Assembly (NCBI GenBank): GCA_944389945.1
Contig: CALXOF010000001.1
Location: 157,868-221,867 of the forward strand
Direction of reading: 5' to 3'
Source: an uncultured Kiritimatiellota bacterium
Lineage (GTDB): Bacteria > Verrucomicrobiota > Kiritimatiellia > RFP12 > DVOR01
Length of the DNA: 64,000 nt
Position numbers and translations under genes: made by a program. Positions 35,467 to 45,100 of this stretch are shown here, one piece after another. The number at the start of each line of letters is the position of its first letter. Positions within the stretch are counted from its first letter, which is position 1. The notes beneath the pieces are model-generated. The model ran no database searches. It was not told where the DNA came from and was given only the letters and a program-made list of their open reading frames with translations.

Positions 35467-35614
35467 GCCGTTCAGAAGTCCCGCGCCCTTGCCTCTTTCC
35501 TACGCAACTTCGCCCATCGTGGCTTGCCGCGCACTCTGTGGCCGTGGAAGGTTTGTCCCTTCGAGCCTGCACGCTCTGTTCTCTGGGTCGCGTCAGCGCC
35601 CCTTATACCCATTG

Positions 35615-35623
35615 TGGTACAAT
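35615..35623 (+). promoter_or_regulatory. Extended -10 promoter of the type I R-M operon, close to the ATG
   Basis: TGGTACAAT ends 6 nt before ATG 35630, so transcription should begin at or next to the start codon (leaderless mRNA). No Shine-Dalgarno sequence is present. Confidence 0.6.
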
Positions 35624-35629
35624 ACAACT

Positions 35630-38038
35630 ATGGCACGCAAGGAACAGGCATTGACATTGGGTGAGGTTCCCCTCTCCGAGGAGGATGTCAAGCATCGCTT
35701 TATCACGCCTGCGCTTGAGCATGCCGGATGGAACAGTGCACATATTTGCATGGAATACACCTTCACCGCCGGACGTATCTGCTTGGAGGGAAACGTCGCA
35801 CACCGCGGTGAGCGTAAGAAGGCAGATTACCTGCTTTGGCACCGCCCTGATACTGCGCCGTTGGCCGTCGTCGAGGCCAAGCAGACGAAGTTTCCTGTCG
35901 GTCACGGCCTCCAACAGGCCGTGGACTATGCCCGTCAGCTAGACGTCCCCTTCGCTTATTCCTCCAATGGGCAAGGCTTCGCGGAGTTTGACTTTCTGAC
36001 CGGGGAGACGCATTACTTCGCGATGGACGAGTTTCCCTCGCCGGAGACCCTCTACGCGCGCTTTTGCGCCGGCGGCCCCAATCGTCCGCCGCTTGATGAC
36101 CGCCAAAAGGCCCTGCTGGAGCGTCCCTGCTACTACGCGCCCCAAGCCGCCAAGACTCCGCGCTACTACCAGAACGTCGCTATCAACCGTACGGTCGCCG
36201 CCATCGCCGCGGGCCAGGAGCGCCTCCTCCTTACCCTCGCCACCGGCACCGGCAAGACCTTCATCGCCTTCCAAATCGTCTGGCGTCTCCTTCAGAGCGG
36301 TATCTGCCATCGCGTCCTTTACCTCGCCGACCGTAATATCTTGGTCGACCAGACTCAGGCTAACGACTTTGCCCCTCTCGCCGACGTCTGCCACAAAATA
36401 GACTTTAAGAAAGACCTTAAGAATCACGCTGGTAATTCCGCTTATCAGGTCTACTTTGGCCTCTATCATCAATTCTATGGCGACCGGGACGAACCGGGTG
36501 AAGAGAATCCTAATGTCGTCAAGCCTATGCGTGCAGACCTCCTCTTTTCGCCGGATTTCTTTGACCTCGTCATCGTTGATGAATGTCATCGTGGTTCCGC
36601 CAATGAAGACAGCCAGTGGCGTAAAATCCTCGACTACTTCTCCTCCGCCCGGCAACTCGGCATGACCGCCACCCCTCGCGAGACGCGCTACGCCTCAAAC
36701 TCTGCCTACTTTGGCGAGTCGCTTTATCGCTACAGTCTCGCCCAAGGTATCAAAGACGGCTTTCTCGCTCCTTTCCGCGTCCACATCGTGACTACTAATA
36801 TTGGCGAGGGTTGGCGCCCTGCCGCCGGCCAGCTCGATGCCTTTGGCAACCCCATCCCCGACCGTATCTACACCAACGCCGACTACGACACCAAATTGGT
36901 TCTTCTCGACCGAACCCGCGAGGTCGCCCAAGCTATCACCGACAACCTCCGTCGTTCTGGTGACCGCATGGCCAAGACCATCGTCTTCTGCCCCTCCGAG
37001 GAGGCCGCCTTGCGTATGCGCGATGCCCTCGCCGTGCTCAACGCTGATCTCATGCAGTCTACTCACGGCGATTATGTTGTCCGTATCACTGAATCGGACA
37101 AGGCCGGTTCCGCCCGGCTAGACGCCTTCGCTTCGATTGGCGAGTCCACCCCCGTCATTGCCGTCACCTCCCAACTCCTCTCCACCGGCGTCGATACCAA
37201 GATGGTCAAGTTTATCGCCATCGATAAGCCGATTGGCTCTATGACCGAGTTCAAGCAGATTGTTGGCCGCGGCACGCGTCTGGTCGAGAAACATGGCAAG
37301 ATGGACTTCACGATTCTGGACTTTCGGAACGTCGCCAATCTCTTCGCTGACCCGCAGTGGGACGGCGAACCTGAGCCCAACGAGAACTTCGGTCAGGGCA
37401 GTGACAGTGGAGGGGGCGGCGCCCCGCCTCCTCCGCCTCCGCCTCCGCCCTCGCCCCGTCTGCCCAAACCCGTCGTCGATGCCTCCGGCTGCCCCGTCTA
37501 CATCACCAACGAACACGAGCAACTTATCGGCCAGGACGGCAAAATCATTGAGCAGACGCCCCTCCCCGTTTATGCCAAGCGGGTGATTCTCAACCGCTGG
37601 CCCGATATTTCAAATTGCCGCGCGGAGTGGCTCGAAGCCGAGAACCACGCTACCCTCCTCGCTCCCTTCGCCGAGGAGCGAGGGCTTGACCTCACCGCCC
37701 TTCGCGCTACCCTCAATCAGGCCGACTGCGACCTTTACGATGTCATCGCCCATCTCGCCTACGACGCGCCCCTCGTCCGCGCCGCCGAGCGTGCCCAAGC
37801 CGCCCGCCAAAGCCACGCCTTCACTCGCCAGAAAGACGACACTTGTCGCGATGTCCTCTCCTGCCTCCTCGACCTCTACGAAAGCCAAGGCCCGGACGTG
37901 CTCGCCAACCTGGCCGTCCTCAAGTTGCCCGCCTTCCAAGGTTTTGGTTCCCCGCGTGCCATCGCGGACCGTTTTGGCGGCCGAGACGCCTATCGCACCG
38001 TCGCCCGCGCCCTCTTCCACGCACTCTACAAGGACTGA
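35630..38038 (+). CDS. hsdR: Type I restriction enzyme R subunit
   Basis: 802 residues; ATP-driven DNA translocase/endonuclease of the HsdRMS complex. The N-terminal nuclease has KADYLLW and VVEAKQ (D ... ExK). The SF2 motor has Walker A ATGTGKTFIA, VIVDECHRG, GMTATP and the QIVGRGTR motif VI. Near residues 590-615 a Gly/Pro-rich stretch (GGGGA followed by nine Pro) links the motor to the C-terminal helical domain that binds HsdM. ATG 35630 is preferred because the extended -10 lies just upstream; the longer frame crosses the promoter. Confidence 0.93.
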   Translation: MARKEQALTLGEVPLSEEDVKHRFITPALEHAGWNSAHICMEYTFTAGRICLEGNVAHRGERKKADYLLWHRPDTAPLAVVEAKQTKFPVGHGLQQAVDYARQLDVPFAYSSNGQGFAEFDFLTGETHYFAMDEFPSPETLYARFCAGGPNRPPLDDRQKALLERPCYYAPQAAKTPRYYQNVAINRTVAAIAAGQERLLLTLATGTGKTFIAFQIVWRLLQSGICHRVLYLADRNILVDQTQANDFAPLADVCHKIDFKKDLKNHAGNSAYQVYFGLYHQFYGDRDEPGEENPNVVKPMRADLLFSPDFFDLVIVDECHRGSANEDSQWRKILDYFSSARQLGMTATPRETRYASNSAYFGESLYRYSLAQGIKDGFLAPFRVHIVTTNIGEGWRPAAGQLDAFGNPIPDRIYTNADYDTKLVLLDRTREVAQAITDNLRRSGDRMAKTIVFCPSEEAALRMRDALAVLNADLMQSTHGDYVVRITESDKAGSARLDAFASIGESTPVIAVTSQLLSTGVDTKMVKFIAIDKPIGSMTEFKQIVGRGTRLVEKHGKMDFTILDFRNVANLFADPQWDGEPEPNENFGQGSDSGGGGAPPPPPPPPPSPRLPKPVVDASGCPVYITNEHEQLIGQDGKIIEQTPLPVYAKRVILNRWPDISNCRAEWLEAENHATLLAPFAEERGLDLTALRATLNQADCDLYDVIAHLAYDAPLVRAAERAQAARQSHAFTRQKDDTCRDVLSCLLDLYESQGPDVLANLAVLKLPAFQGFGSPRAIADRFGGRDAYRTVARALFHALYKD

Positions 38039-38039
38039 T

Positions 38040-39500
38040 ATGGCCCTATCCTCCGCTTTCATCAAGCGCCTCCGCGACATCATGCGCCAAGATGCCGGCG
38101 TCACCGGCGACGCCCAGCGCATCGAGCAGCTCTCCTGGATCCTCTTCCTCAAAGTCTACGATGCCAAAGAGGAGGATTGGGAGTTCCTTGACGAGGGCTA
38201 CCGCTCCATCATCCCTGAGCGCCTCCGTTGGCGCAACTGGGCCGCCAACGCCAAGGGCGCCCTCACCGGCCAGCCCCTCCTCGACTTCGTCGACCGCGAC
38301 CTCTTCCCCACGCTCAAGGCACTCCCCGTCTCCCCCTCGACCCCGCGCCGCCAGACCATCGTCCGCGAGACCTTCGAGGAAGCCAACAACTACATGAAGG
38401 ACGGCACCCTCCTGCGCATGGTCCTCAACGAGGTCGACGCCGCCATCAACCTCTCCGACACCAAGCAGGCCCACCTCTTGGGCAACCTCTACGAATCGCT
38501 CCTGCGCGAGCTCCAGGCCGCCGGCGCCGCCGGCGAGTTCTACACCCCCCGCCCCGTCACCGACTTCATGGCCCGTGCCATCCGCCCCCAGATCGGCGAA
38601 CGCATGGCCGACTTCGCCTGCGGCACCGGCGGCTTCCTCACCAGTTGGCTCAAGGCCATGCCCGCCCCCAAGACCCCCGCCGAGCAGGCCGCCATCGGCG
38701 CCTCCGTCTTCGGCATCGAGAAGAAGCAATTCCCCCACCGCCTCTGCGTCACCAATCTCCTCCTCCACGATATCGACGCCCCCAACATCCTCCACGGCAA
38801 CGCCCTCACCCAGAAAAACCTCCTCGACTACGATGACGACGACCGCTTCGACGTCGTCCTCATGAATCCCCCCTACGGCGGCACCGAGACCGCCGCCGTC
38901 CGCAGTTACTTCCCCAAGGACCTCACCGGCTCCGAGACCGCCGACCTCTTCGTTGCCCTCATCCTCTACCGCCTCAAGCCCGGCGGCCGCGCCGCCGTCG
39001 TCCTCCCCGATGGCTTCCTCTTCGGCAACGACGCCGTCAAGCGCGCCCTCAAGCAGCGCCTCCTCGACGACTTCAACCTCCACACCGTCGTCCGCCTCCC
39101 CCCCGGCGTCTTCGCCCCCTACACCTCCATCACCACCAACCTCCTCTTCTTCGACCGCTCCGGCCCCACCCGAGAAACCTGGTTCTACCGCCTTCCCCTC
39201 CCGCAGGAAGGCAAACCCTTCTCCAAGACCCGCCCCATGCCCGAGGACTTCTTCGCCCCCCTCGAGGCCTGGTGGGACCACCGCACCCCCATCCGGCGCG
39301 ACGGCGTCGACCTCGCCCGCGCCTACACCCCCGACGAACTTCGCGCCCGCGACCTCAACCTTGACCTCTGCGGCCCTGCTGCCAGGGAAGAGGAAATCCT
39401 TCCCATCCCCGAGGCTCTCGCCCGCTACCAGGCCAAACGCGCCCAAATCGATGCCCGCATCGCCACCCTCACCGCCAAACTCCAAGGCCTCCTCCCATGA
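38040..39500 (+). CDS. hsdM: Type I DNA methyltransferase M subunit
   Basis: 486 residues; transfers methyl from SAM to adenine in the recognition site (N6-adenine class). An N-terminal helical HsdM_N domain, then GEFYTPRPVTDFM, SAM motif I ADFACGTGGF, catalytic NPPYGG and PDGFLFG. Begins 1 bp after the hsdR stop and overlaps hsdS by 4 bp. Confidence 0.95.
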   Translation: MALSSAFIKRLRDIMRQDAGVTGDAQRIEQLSWILFLKVYDAKEEDWEFLDEGYRSIIPERLRWRNWAANAKGALTGQPLLDFVDRDLFPTLKALPVSPSTPRRQTIVRETFEEANNYMKDGTLLRMVLNEVDAAINLSDTKQAHLLGNLYESLLRELQAAGAAGEFYTPRPVTDFMARAIRPQIGERMADFACGTGGFLTSWLKAMPAPKTPAEQAAIGASVFGIEKKQFPHRLCVTNLLLHDIDAPNILHGNALTQKNLLDYDDDDRFDVVLMNPPYGGTETAAVRSYFPKDLTGSETADLFVALILYRLKPGGRAAVVLPDGFLFGNDAVKRALKQRLLDDFNLHTVVRLPPGVFAPYTSITTNLLFFDRSGPTRETWFYRLPLPQEGKPFSKTRPMPEDFFAPLEAWWDHRTPIRRDGVDLARAYTPDELRARDLNLDLCGPAAREEEILPIPEALARYQAKRAQIDARIATLTAKLQGLLP

Positions 39501-40888
39501 CACCCGCACAGCTCCGCGCAGCCTTCCTTCAGGCCGCCATCCGGGGCGAACTTGTCCCCCAAGACCGCGCCGACGGCACCGCCGCCGACCTCCTCGCGCA
39601 CCTCCGCGCCGAACGCAAACGCCTCGAAAAGCAAAAGAAACTTCGTAAACAAGCGCCCCTCTCGCCCCTCAACCCCGCCGAAATCCCCTTCCCCATCCCC
39701 CCCTCCTGGCAGTGGGTCAGGCTGCAAGAAGTTGCTTACATGGTAGGAAGGCGTGAGAATCAACTCCTTGCTAAAGAAGTTCAAGCAACCGGAAAGTATC
39801 CTGTCATAAGTCAGGGGGCAAACTTTATCGATGGATATTCCAATGTTGAGGGTAAGTGTGTTACAGACCTCCCCGTTGTTCTTTTCGGTGACCACACACG
39901 AAACGTTAAATACTTGGATTTCCCCTTTATCATCGGGGCAGATGGTGTAAAACTTCTCAAACCATTTGTCATCAACGAACGTTATTTGTATTATTGGGTA
40001 CTGACGACTGCGCAAGGACTGCACGATCGTGGTTACGCTCGGCATTTTGCGTTACTGTCAAAACAGTTGGTTCCGCTTCCGCCGTTGGCGGAGCAGGAGC
40101 GGATCGTGGCGAAGTTGGGGGACTGCCTGGCGCTGTGCGAGGCCTACGAGGCACGTGAGCGGCTTGACGCGGACTTCGGCGCGGCGATGCGCAAATCCAT
40201 CCTCCAGGCCGCCATCCAAGGCAAACTCGTCCCCCAAGACCGCGCCGACGGCACCGCCGCCGACCTCCTCGCGCACCTCCGCGCCGAACGCAAACGCCTC
40301 GAAAAGCAAAAGAAACTTCGTAAACAAGCGCCCCTCTCGCCCCTCAACCCCGCCGAAATCCCCTTCTCCATCCCCGCCTCCTGGCAATGGGTCCGCCTCG
40401 GCGAGATTGTCGTTGATCATGGGCAGACTGTCCCCGTGAAGCCATTCGCCTATATAGATATTGGTTCCATCGATAATGTCCATCAACGGTTGTCCAAAGA
40501 GGAGAAGGTCGTTACGCCGGAAAATGCCCCCTCACGAGCAAGGCGCATCGTTGAACGTGGAGATATCCTTTACTCTACTGTTCGGCCTTATTTGCATAAT
40601 GCTTGTGTGGTTGATAAGGAGTTCACCCATCCGCCTATCGCTAGCACCGGATTGGCGGTGATGTCGTGTCTGCGAGGGGTGAATAACCGATTTCTTTTTA
40701 CGTACTTGATGTCCCCCTCCTTCGATGCGTACGCGAATAATTCTGGCAATTCCAAAGGTGTTGCCTATCCGGCAATCAACGATAGCGCACTTTATCAAGC
40801 ACCCATCCCCCTCCCACCGTTGGCGGAGCAGGAGCGGATAGTGGCGAAACTGGAAGAACTCCTGCCCCTCTGCACCCCACAAGGATGA
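39497..40888 (+). CDS. hsdS: Type I specificity S subunit with recombinogenic conserved repeats
   Basis: 463 residues. Two conserved regions (from residues ~12 and ~237) alternate with two target-recognition domains, each ending in LPPLAEQERIVAKL. The DNA for the two conserved regions is a 186-bp direct repeat with 138 bp identical. The recognition domains are markedly AT-richer than the conserved parts, as expected for exchanged segments. The two TRDs would read the two halves of a split site. The protein ends shortly after the second QERIVAKL helix. Confidence 0.93.
   Translation: MTPAQLRAAFLQAAIRGELVPQDRADGTAADLLAHLRAERKRLEKQKKLRKQAPLSPLNPAEIPFPIPPSWQWVRLQEVAYMVGRRENQLLAKEVQATGKYPVISQGANFIDGYSNVEGKCVTDLPVVLFGDHTRNVKYLDFPFIIGADGVKLLKPFVINERYLYYWVLTTAQGLHDRGYARHFALLSKQLVPLPPLAEQERIVAKLGDCLALCEAYEARERLDADFGAAMRKSILQAAIQGKLVPQDRADGTAADLLAHLRAERKRLEKQKKLRKQAPLSPLNPAEIPFSIPASWQWVRLGEIVVDHGQTVPVKPFAYIDIGSIDNVHQRLSKEEKVVTPENAPSRARRIVERGDILYSTVRPYLHNACVVDKEFTHPPIASTGLAVMSCLRGVNNRFLFTYLMSPSFDAYANNSGNSKGVAYPAINDSALYQAPIPLPPLAEQERIVAKLEELLPLCTPQG
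39531..39716 (+). repeat. hsdS direct repeat, copy 1
   Basis: Pairs with 40206-40391; identical without gaps over 39554-39691. It encodes the first conserved helix and linker of HsdS. Confidence 0.92.
40206..40391 (+). repeat. hsdS direct repeat, copy 2
   Basis: Pairs with 39531-39716; the identical core is 40229-40366, 675 bp downstream of copy 1. Recombination between the copies would delete or swap the first recognition domain. Confidence 0.92.
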
Positions 40889-40935
40889 GGCCCCGCATCG
40901 CCTTCCCTTTGTCTCCTTTGCGATTTATAAACACA

Positions 40936-40985
40936 TTGGCAGTCCTGCGTGCGCTAGCACGCCCTTAATCTGAAACGAATTTGCG
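40936..40985 (-). repeat. R2 dispersed repeat, inverted and degenerate
   Basis: GGCAGTCCTGCGTGCGCTAG, then CACGCCCTTAATCTG. The 221-bp gap 40889-41109 holds nothing else recognisable. Confidence 0.5.
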
Positions 40986-41109
40986 AATTACCTCGAAGTC
41001 TTCCTAGCGACGGAACATCTACGGTCTCTCTACACCGTGTTATGCTCTGTGTGCCGCTGTTCTTCTCTGTGAATCTCTGTGTCCCCTAAACTTCCCGGGG
41101 GGCTTACGG

Positions 41110-42135
41110 TTAGGGCGAGGTCGGGCGGAGGGTCTCGGAGAGGGGGAGGGCCAGCTCATCGAGGGTGCGGAGGTGAGGAAGGAGGTCGGCGATGTCGCGG
41201 GTGACGTGGGCATCGGTGCCGAGGGAGATGCGGGTGCCCTCTTCCATGCAGGCACGGAAGAAGTCGAGCTCAAAGGGATTCTTGTGGTGGTTGATCTCGG
41301 CGGCGATACCGGCCTGGGCAAGCATACGGGCGACGGGGCGGTAGAGGTGGCGGGGCACGGGGCGGCCGGCCCAGGGGAAGTAGCGGAAGGGGTGGGCGAG
41401 GATGGCGATGGGCATGGTCAGGAGCCGCTCGACATCGCGGAGCCAGGCGCTTTCGACTTCGGCCTGGGTGGTGCCGGGCGCGAGGCCTTCGACTTCGTGG
41501 ACGGCACCGATGAGGTAGTCCCAGCCTTCCATGTCCTCGGGAGCCAAGCAGAAGCGCCCACCGCCGAAGAGGTCGACCTCCAGCCCGAAACGAACCCGGG
41601 GGCCGAGGAGCGGACGCAAGGACTTGACCCATTCGCGGTAGGCGACCATGCGACCACGTCCCGGGGTGGCCCAGACCTTTTCGACGAAGGCGGGATCGCC
41701 CTGCCAGCGGAACTTGAGGGCATCGCTAGGGAAGTAGAGGGCGAAGGCGTGTTCCGAGAAGCCCTGCGTCTCAACACCCAGCGCGAGGGAGAGCGCGGCG
41801 GCGTCTTGCAGGTCGATGCCGCGCCCGCAGTAGGCGAATTGGGTGTGGGCGTGCCAATCGTGGAGTCCAGCGGGGAGGCGCAGGTCGAGGGGAACCTCCG
41901 TCAGGAAGGCGGTGAAGGGGGCGTCGGAATCGGGTGTGGGGCCCTCGGCGCAGGGAAGCCCCTGCCGGGCGGCCTCGCCGATGAACCGCGCACGCAAGGC
42001 GGGGTCAAGCCCACGAGGGATGACGACGCGGTTGGGCGTGGCGCCGGCGGCGCGGGCGGCCTTGAGAGCCTTATCGAGCAAGAGGAGCCCGAAGGGGGAG
42101 GCGGTCAGCGCGAGCGGAAGGAGGATGGCATCCAT
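41110..42135 (-). CDS. PHP-domain phosphoesterase (histidinol-phosphatase-like)
   Basis: 341 residues. After a unique N-terminal ~90 residues comes a PHP metal-dependent phosphoesterase fold: DWHAHTQF (first metal motif), GFSEHA, GLEVD, GAVHEVE, LAHPFR, EINHHK and LGTDAHV, in the canonical order. Histidinol phosphatase (HisK type) or a nucleotide/sugar phosphatase are both possible; the extra N-terminus is unlike HisK. Last gene of the ruvB operon, 20 bp after the large membrane protein gene. Confidence 0.8.
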   Translation of the reverse strand: MDAILLPLALTASPFGLLLLDKALKAARAAGATPNRVVIPRGLDPALRARFIGEAARQGLPCAEGPTPDSDAPFTAFLTEVPLDLRLPAGLHDWHAHTQFAYCGRGIDLQDAAALSLALGVETQGFSEHAFALYFPSDALKFRWQGDPAFVEKVWATPGRGRMVAYREWVKSLRPLLGPRVRFGLEVDLFGGGRFCLAPEDMEGWDYLIGAVHEVEGLAPGTTQAEVESAWLRDVERLLTMPIAILAHPFRYFPWAGRPVPRHLYRPVARMLAQAGIAAEINHHKNPFELDFFRACMEEGTRISLGTDAHVTRDIADLLPHLRTLDELALPLSETLRPTSP

Positions 42136-42155
42136 GGCTTTGGGTCAATTTGCGC

Positions 42156-45100
42156 TCAGTTGCCGAGGGAGGCGCGGAAGGCGTCGTAGTCGGCGCGGGA
42201 GAAGGCGTCGAGGTCGTTGTAACGGGGGCGGACCTCCTCCAGCAGCTTCTTGGCCTCGGTGGCATTGCCTTGCTCGTTGAGGAGCTTGGCGCGGGTGAGG
42301 ATGAAGCGCGGGTCGACGGGCTGATTGGGGGCGGTCTCCTGGGAGGTGACGAAGGCCTGGTCGATGAACCGCTTGGCGTTCTGGAGGTCACCCTTGCCGA
42401 GATAGGCGGAGGCGGCGGTTTCGTAGGCGACGGCCAGCCCGGGGGCGAGGCGGATGGCCTCGTTGGCGGCATTAATGGCCTCATCCCAGTTGTTGGTCCG
42501 ACGATAGGCTTCGGCGAGGTCGTTGTAGGCGGCGGGGGCGTAAGGCATGCGGGAGAGGGATCTTTGGTCGATGGAGCGGCGGAGATAGCCGATGGCGTCT
42601 TGGGGTCTGTTGTCGATGAGTGCGTTGGAGCCCATGGCGTAGTTGGCGAAGGGGAAGGAGGGGTCGTATTCCAGGAAGTCCTTGGCGTGGACACCGAGGG
42701 TGACGCGGTCATCCAAGCGGAGGTCAAGCTCCAGGATGGCGTTGCGGACGGGCTCATTCTCGGGGCGGACCTTGTGGGCGTTGAGGAAGGCCTCGCGGGC
42801 ATCCTTGAGATTGCCTTCGGCGAGGGCGAGCTGGGCCTGAACGACGTAGAGATAGTAGTTATCGCGGTTGTTCGTGGTGGCGCGGCCCGCTTCTTCCATC
42901 CTTTTCTTTTCCTTTGCCTCGATGACGGTCTTGATGCGATCGAGGGTGCCGGTGCGGACAGCTTCGAGGTCGCCGCGGCTAATCTGGAGGGCGGCCAAGA
43001 AGGTGAGTGCGTCGAGGTCGTCGCGGTTGGTGGGGTCGTTGCGGGTGTTGTCGTCGCTCTTGTCGCGAGGGGCTTTGAGGTAACGATCGATTGCCTGGAT
43101 GGCCTTTTCGGATTCTCCGGCGACGGCGTGGAGGAGGGCACGTTCGAAGGCGAAGGCATCAGGGTTACCGAGGGATTCGCCCTGGAGGACAGCATCGCGG
43201 AGGCCGTTGATGTCGTTGCTCTGGAGGTAGAGGCGGGCAAGGTTACGGAGAGCCTCGATTTTGGCCTCGATGAGTTGCTCGCGGGTGGGGAGCTGGGCGT
43301 TGGCATTGGCTTTCTGGGCCTCCGGGTCGTCGAGGCTGGCGAGGGCGGCATCGGCGTTGCGGAGGATGGCGTTGAACTTGGCGATGGCTTCGCCGCGACG
43401 GGCGGGGTCGTTGGCGGCGGCCTGAAGGTCGGCGGCGAGGATTTGCCCGGGGTTCTGGAAGAGCGCGGCGGACTGGTTGCGGACGTTCTCGGCAATACGG
43501 CGGAGCGTGGAGACGGCCTCCTGCGCGCGGATGTTGCGGGCGTATTGAACAACGAAAGCTTGGAGCAAGGGTTGCAGGGGGAGGTTGCCCTGGGTGATAC
43601 GGATTTCCTCGAAGGAGAGGATGCGCTTTTCCTCGCGGGCGCGGTTGTAGAAGGCGATGAGGTCGGCCTCGCAACGGTCGCGCAGGGGCTCGTCACCGCC
43701 ACGGACGGCGAGGTCGTGGAGGAAGATGAGCGCGGAGAGGTTCTCGGGGTCGAAGGTATGGACCTTTTGGAGGAGGGCCTTGGCGGCGTCGGCCTCGCCG
43801 GAGACGGTCAGGGCGAAGGCGGTGTTGACGGCGGCGGCGGAGAGGCGGCTCCGAAGGTCATCGGCGAAGTCGTTGAGCATCGGCCCAGCGGAGGTTTCGA
43901 GCACCTTGCCCAGCGAGGGGACGGCCGTTGCGAGGTCCTCCGGCACGCGGAGGTTTTCACGGCGCGCCTGCTGAGTCGGCGCCAGACGATAGATGAGGCC
44001 CTCGGGGAGGAGGTTGTTGTTGAAGAGACGCTGCGCGAAGTTGGTCTTGGAAGGGTCGCGGGAGGCGGCAAGGAAGTCGGGCGAGAGGAAGGCCAGGTGC
44101 TCGTAGACCGCTTGCGAGTCGAGGTCAGACCAAGCCTGAAGGAAGGCGAGGAAGCCGAAGTCGCGGAGCCAGAGGCGGAGGTTTTCGCGGTCTTCTTCCT
44201 TGATGTTCTTGATAAAGTCGGCCTCTTCGAAGGCCTTGAGGAGGGCCTCGCGATCGTCCACGTGGAGGATGGTGGGGCCCTTGTCGCGCGTGGCAGCACG
44301 GAGGGCGAGATAGGGGTCGAGCGCACCATCGACCAGGAGCCAGTCTTCGCCGACGGCATCCAAGATGGCATCTGCGGCCTCGCGCGGCAGGTCTTGTGCA
44401 GTCTTGACGTTGGCCGCTGGCAACAGCGACCAGACACTGCCACGATCAAAGGCGGCGACCGCGGCCTTGGCGGGGGGAAGGTTGACGTCCGTGGCGCGAG
44501 GCTTGGAACGCAACATCAAGAGGCTGCCGCCAATCAACACGACCAGGGCAAGGGGAAGCACGACAAAGGACGCCTTGCGGGCGATGTGGCGGCAGAAGGT
44601 TCGATCGATACCTTCCGGCGGGGTACGGACAAGGGCGTAGAGCGTCAACGCGCCGCAAGCGGCACCAAAGCCAAGCGCCACGCAGACAATCGGGATAAGG
44701 GGATAGGCGTCAATCCACTCCGGAGCCAGGGCGCTCGGGGAAACGGCGATGGGCAGCGCGGCGACCAGGGAGAGGACCAAGAGGCTGTAGACCGTGACGA
44801 CGGAGGAGGGCGTGCGGGTGTTGGCGCCGGCCGTACCGATGACGAAGGTCGCGAGCAGGCCCGGGACCAAGCCAAAGAGCGCCATGAGAATCCACGGGCC
44901 ATCCTTGAAGAAGCCGACAATGTCGTAGGCCAGGCCGGCCCCGTGGGCGGCGATGCCCTTAAGGAAGGTGGGTGAGGTCACGCCGATTACGCAGCAGGTG
45001 AGCACAAAACCAATGGCGGCGGGAAGCACCAGTGCGCGCAGATAGCTCCTAATGGAGAGGCGTTCCCGCGCGAAGAAGTAGCCCACAATGAGACCGATGG

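Noticed and set aside
42150..44975. A 941-codon open frame opposite the DUF2723/TPR gene
   Set aside because: Gly/Glu/Val-rich shadow of the minus-strand gene, which has membrane helices, TPRs and coupled neighbours.
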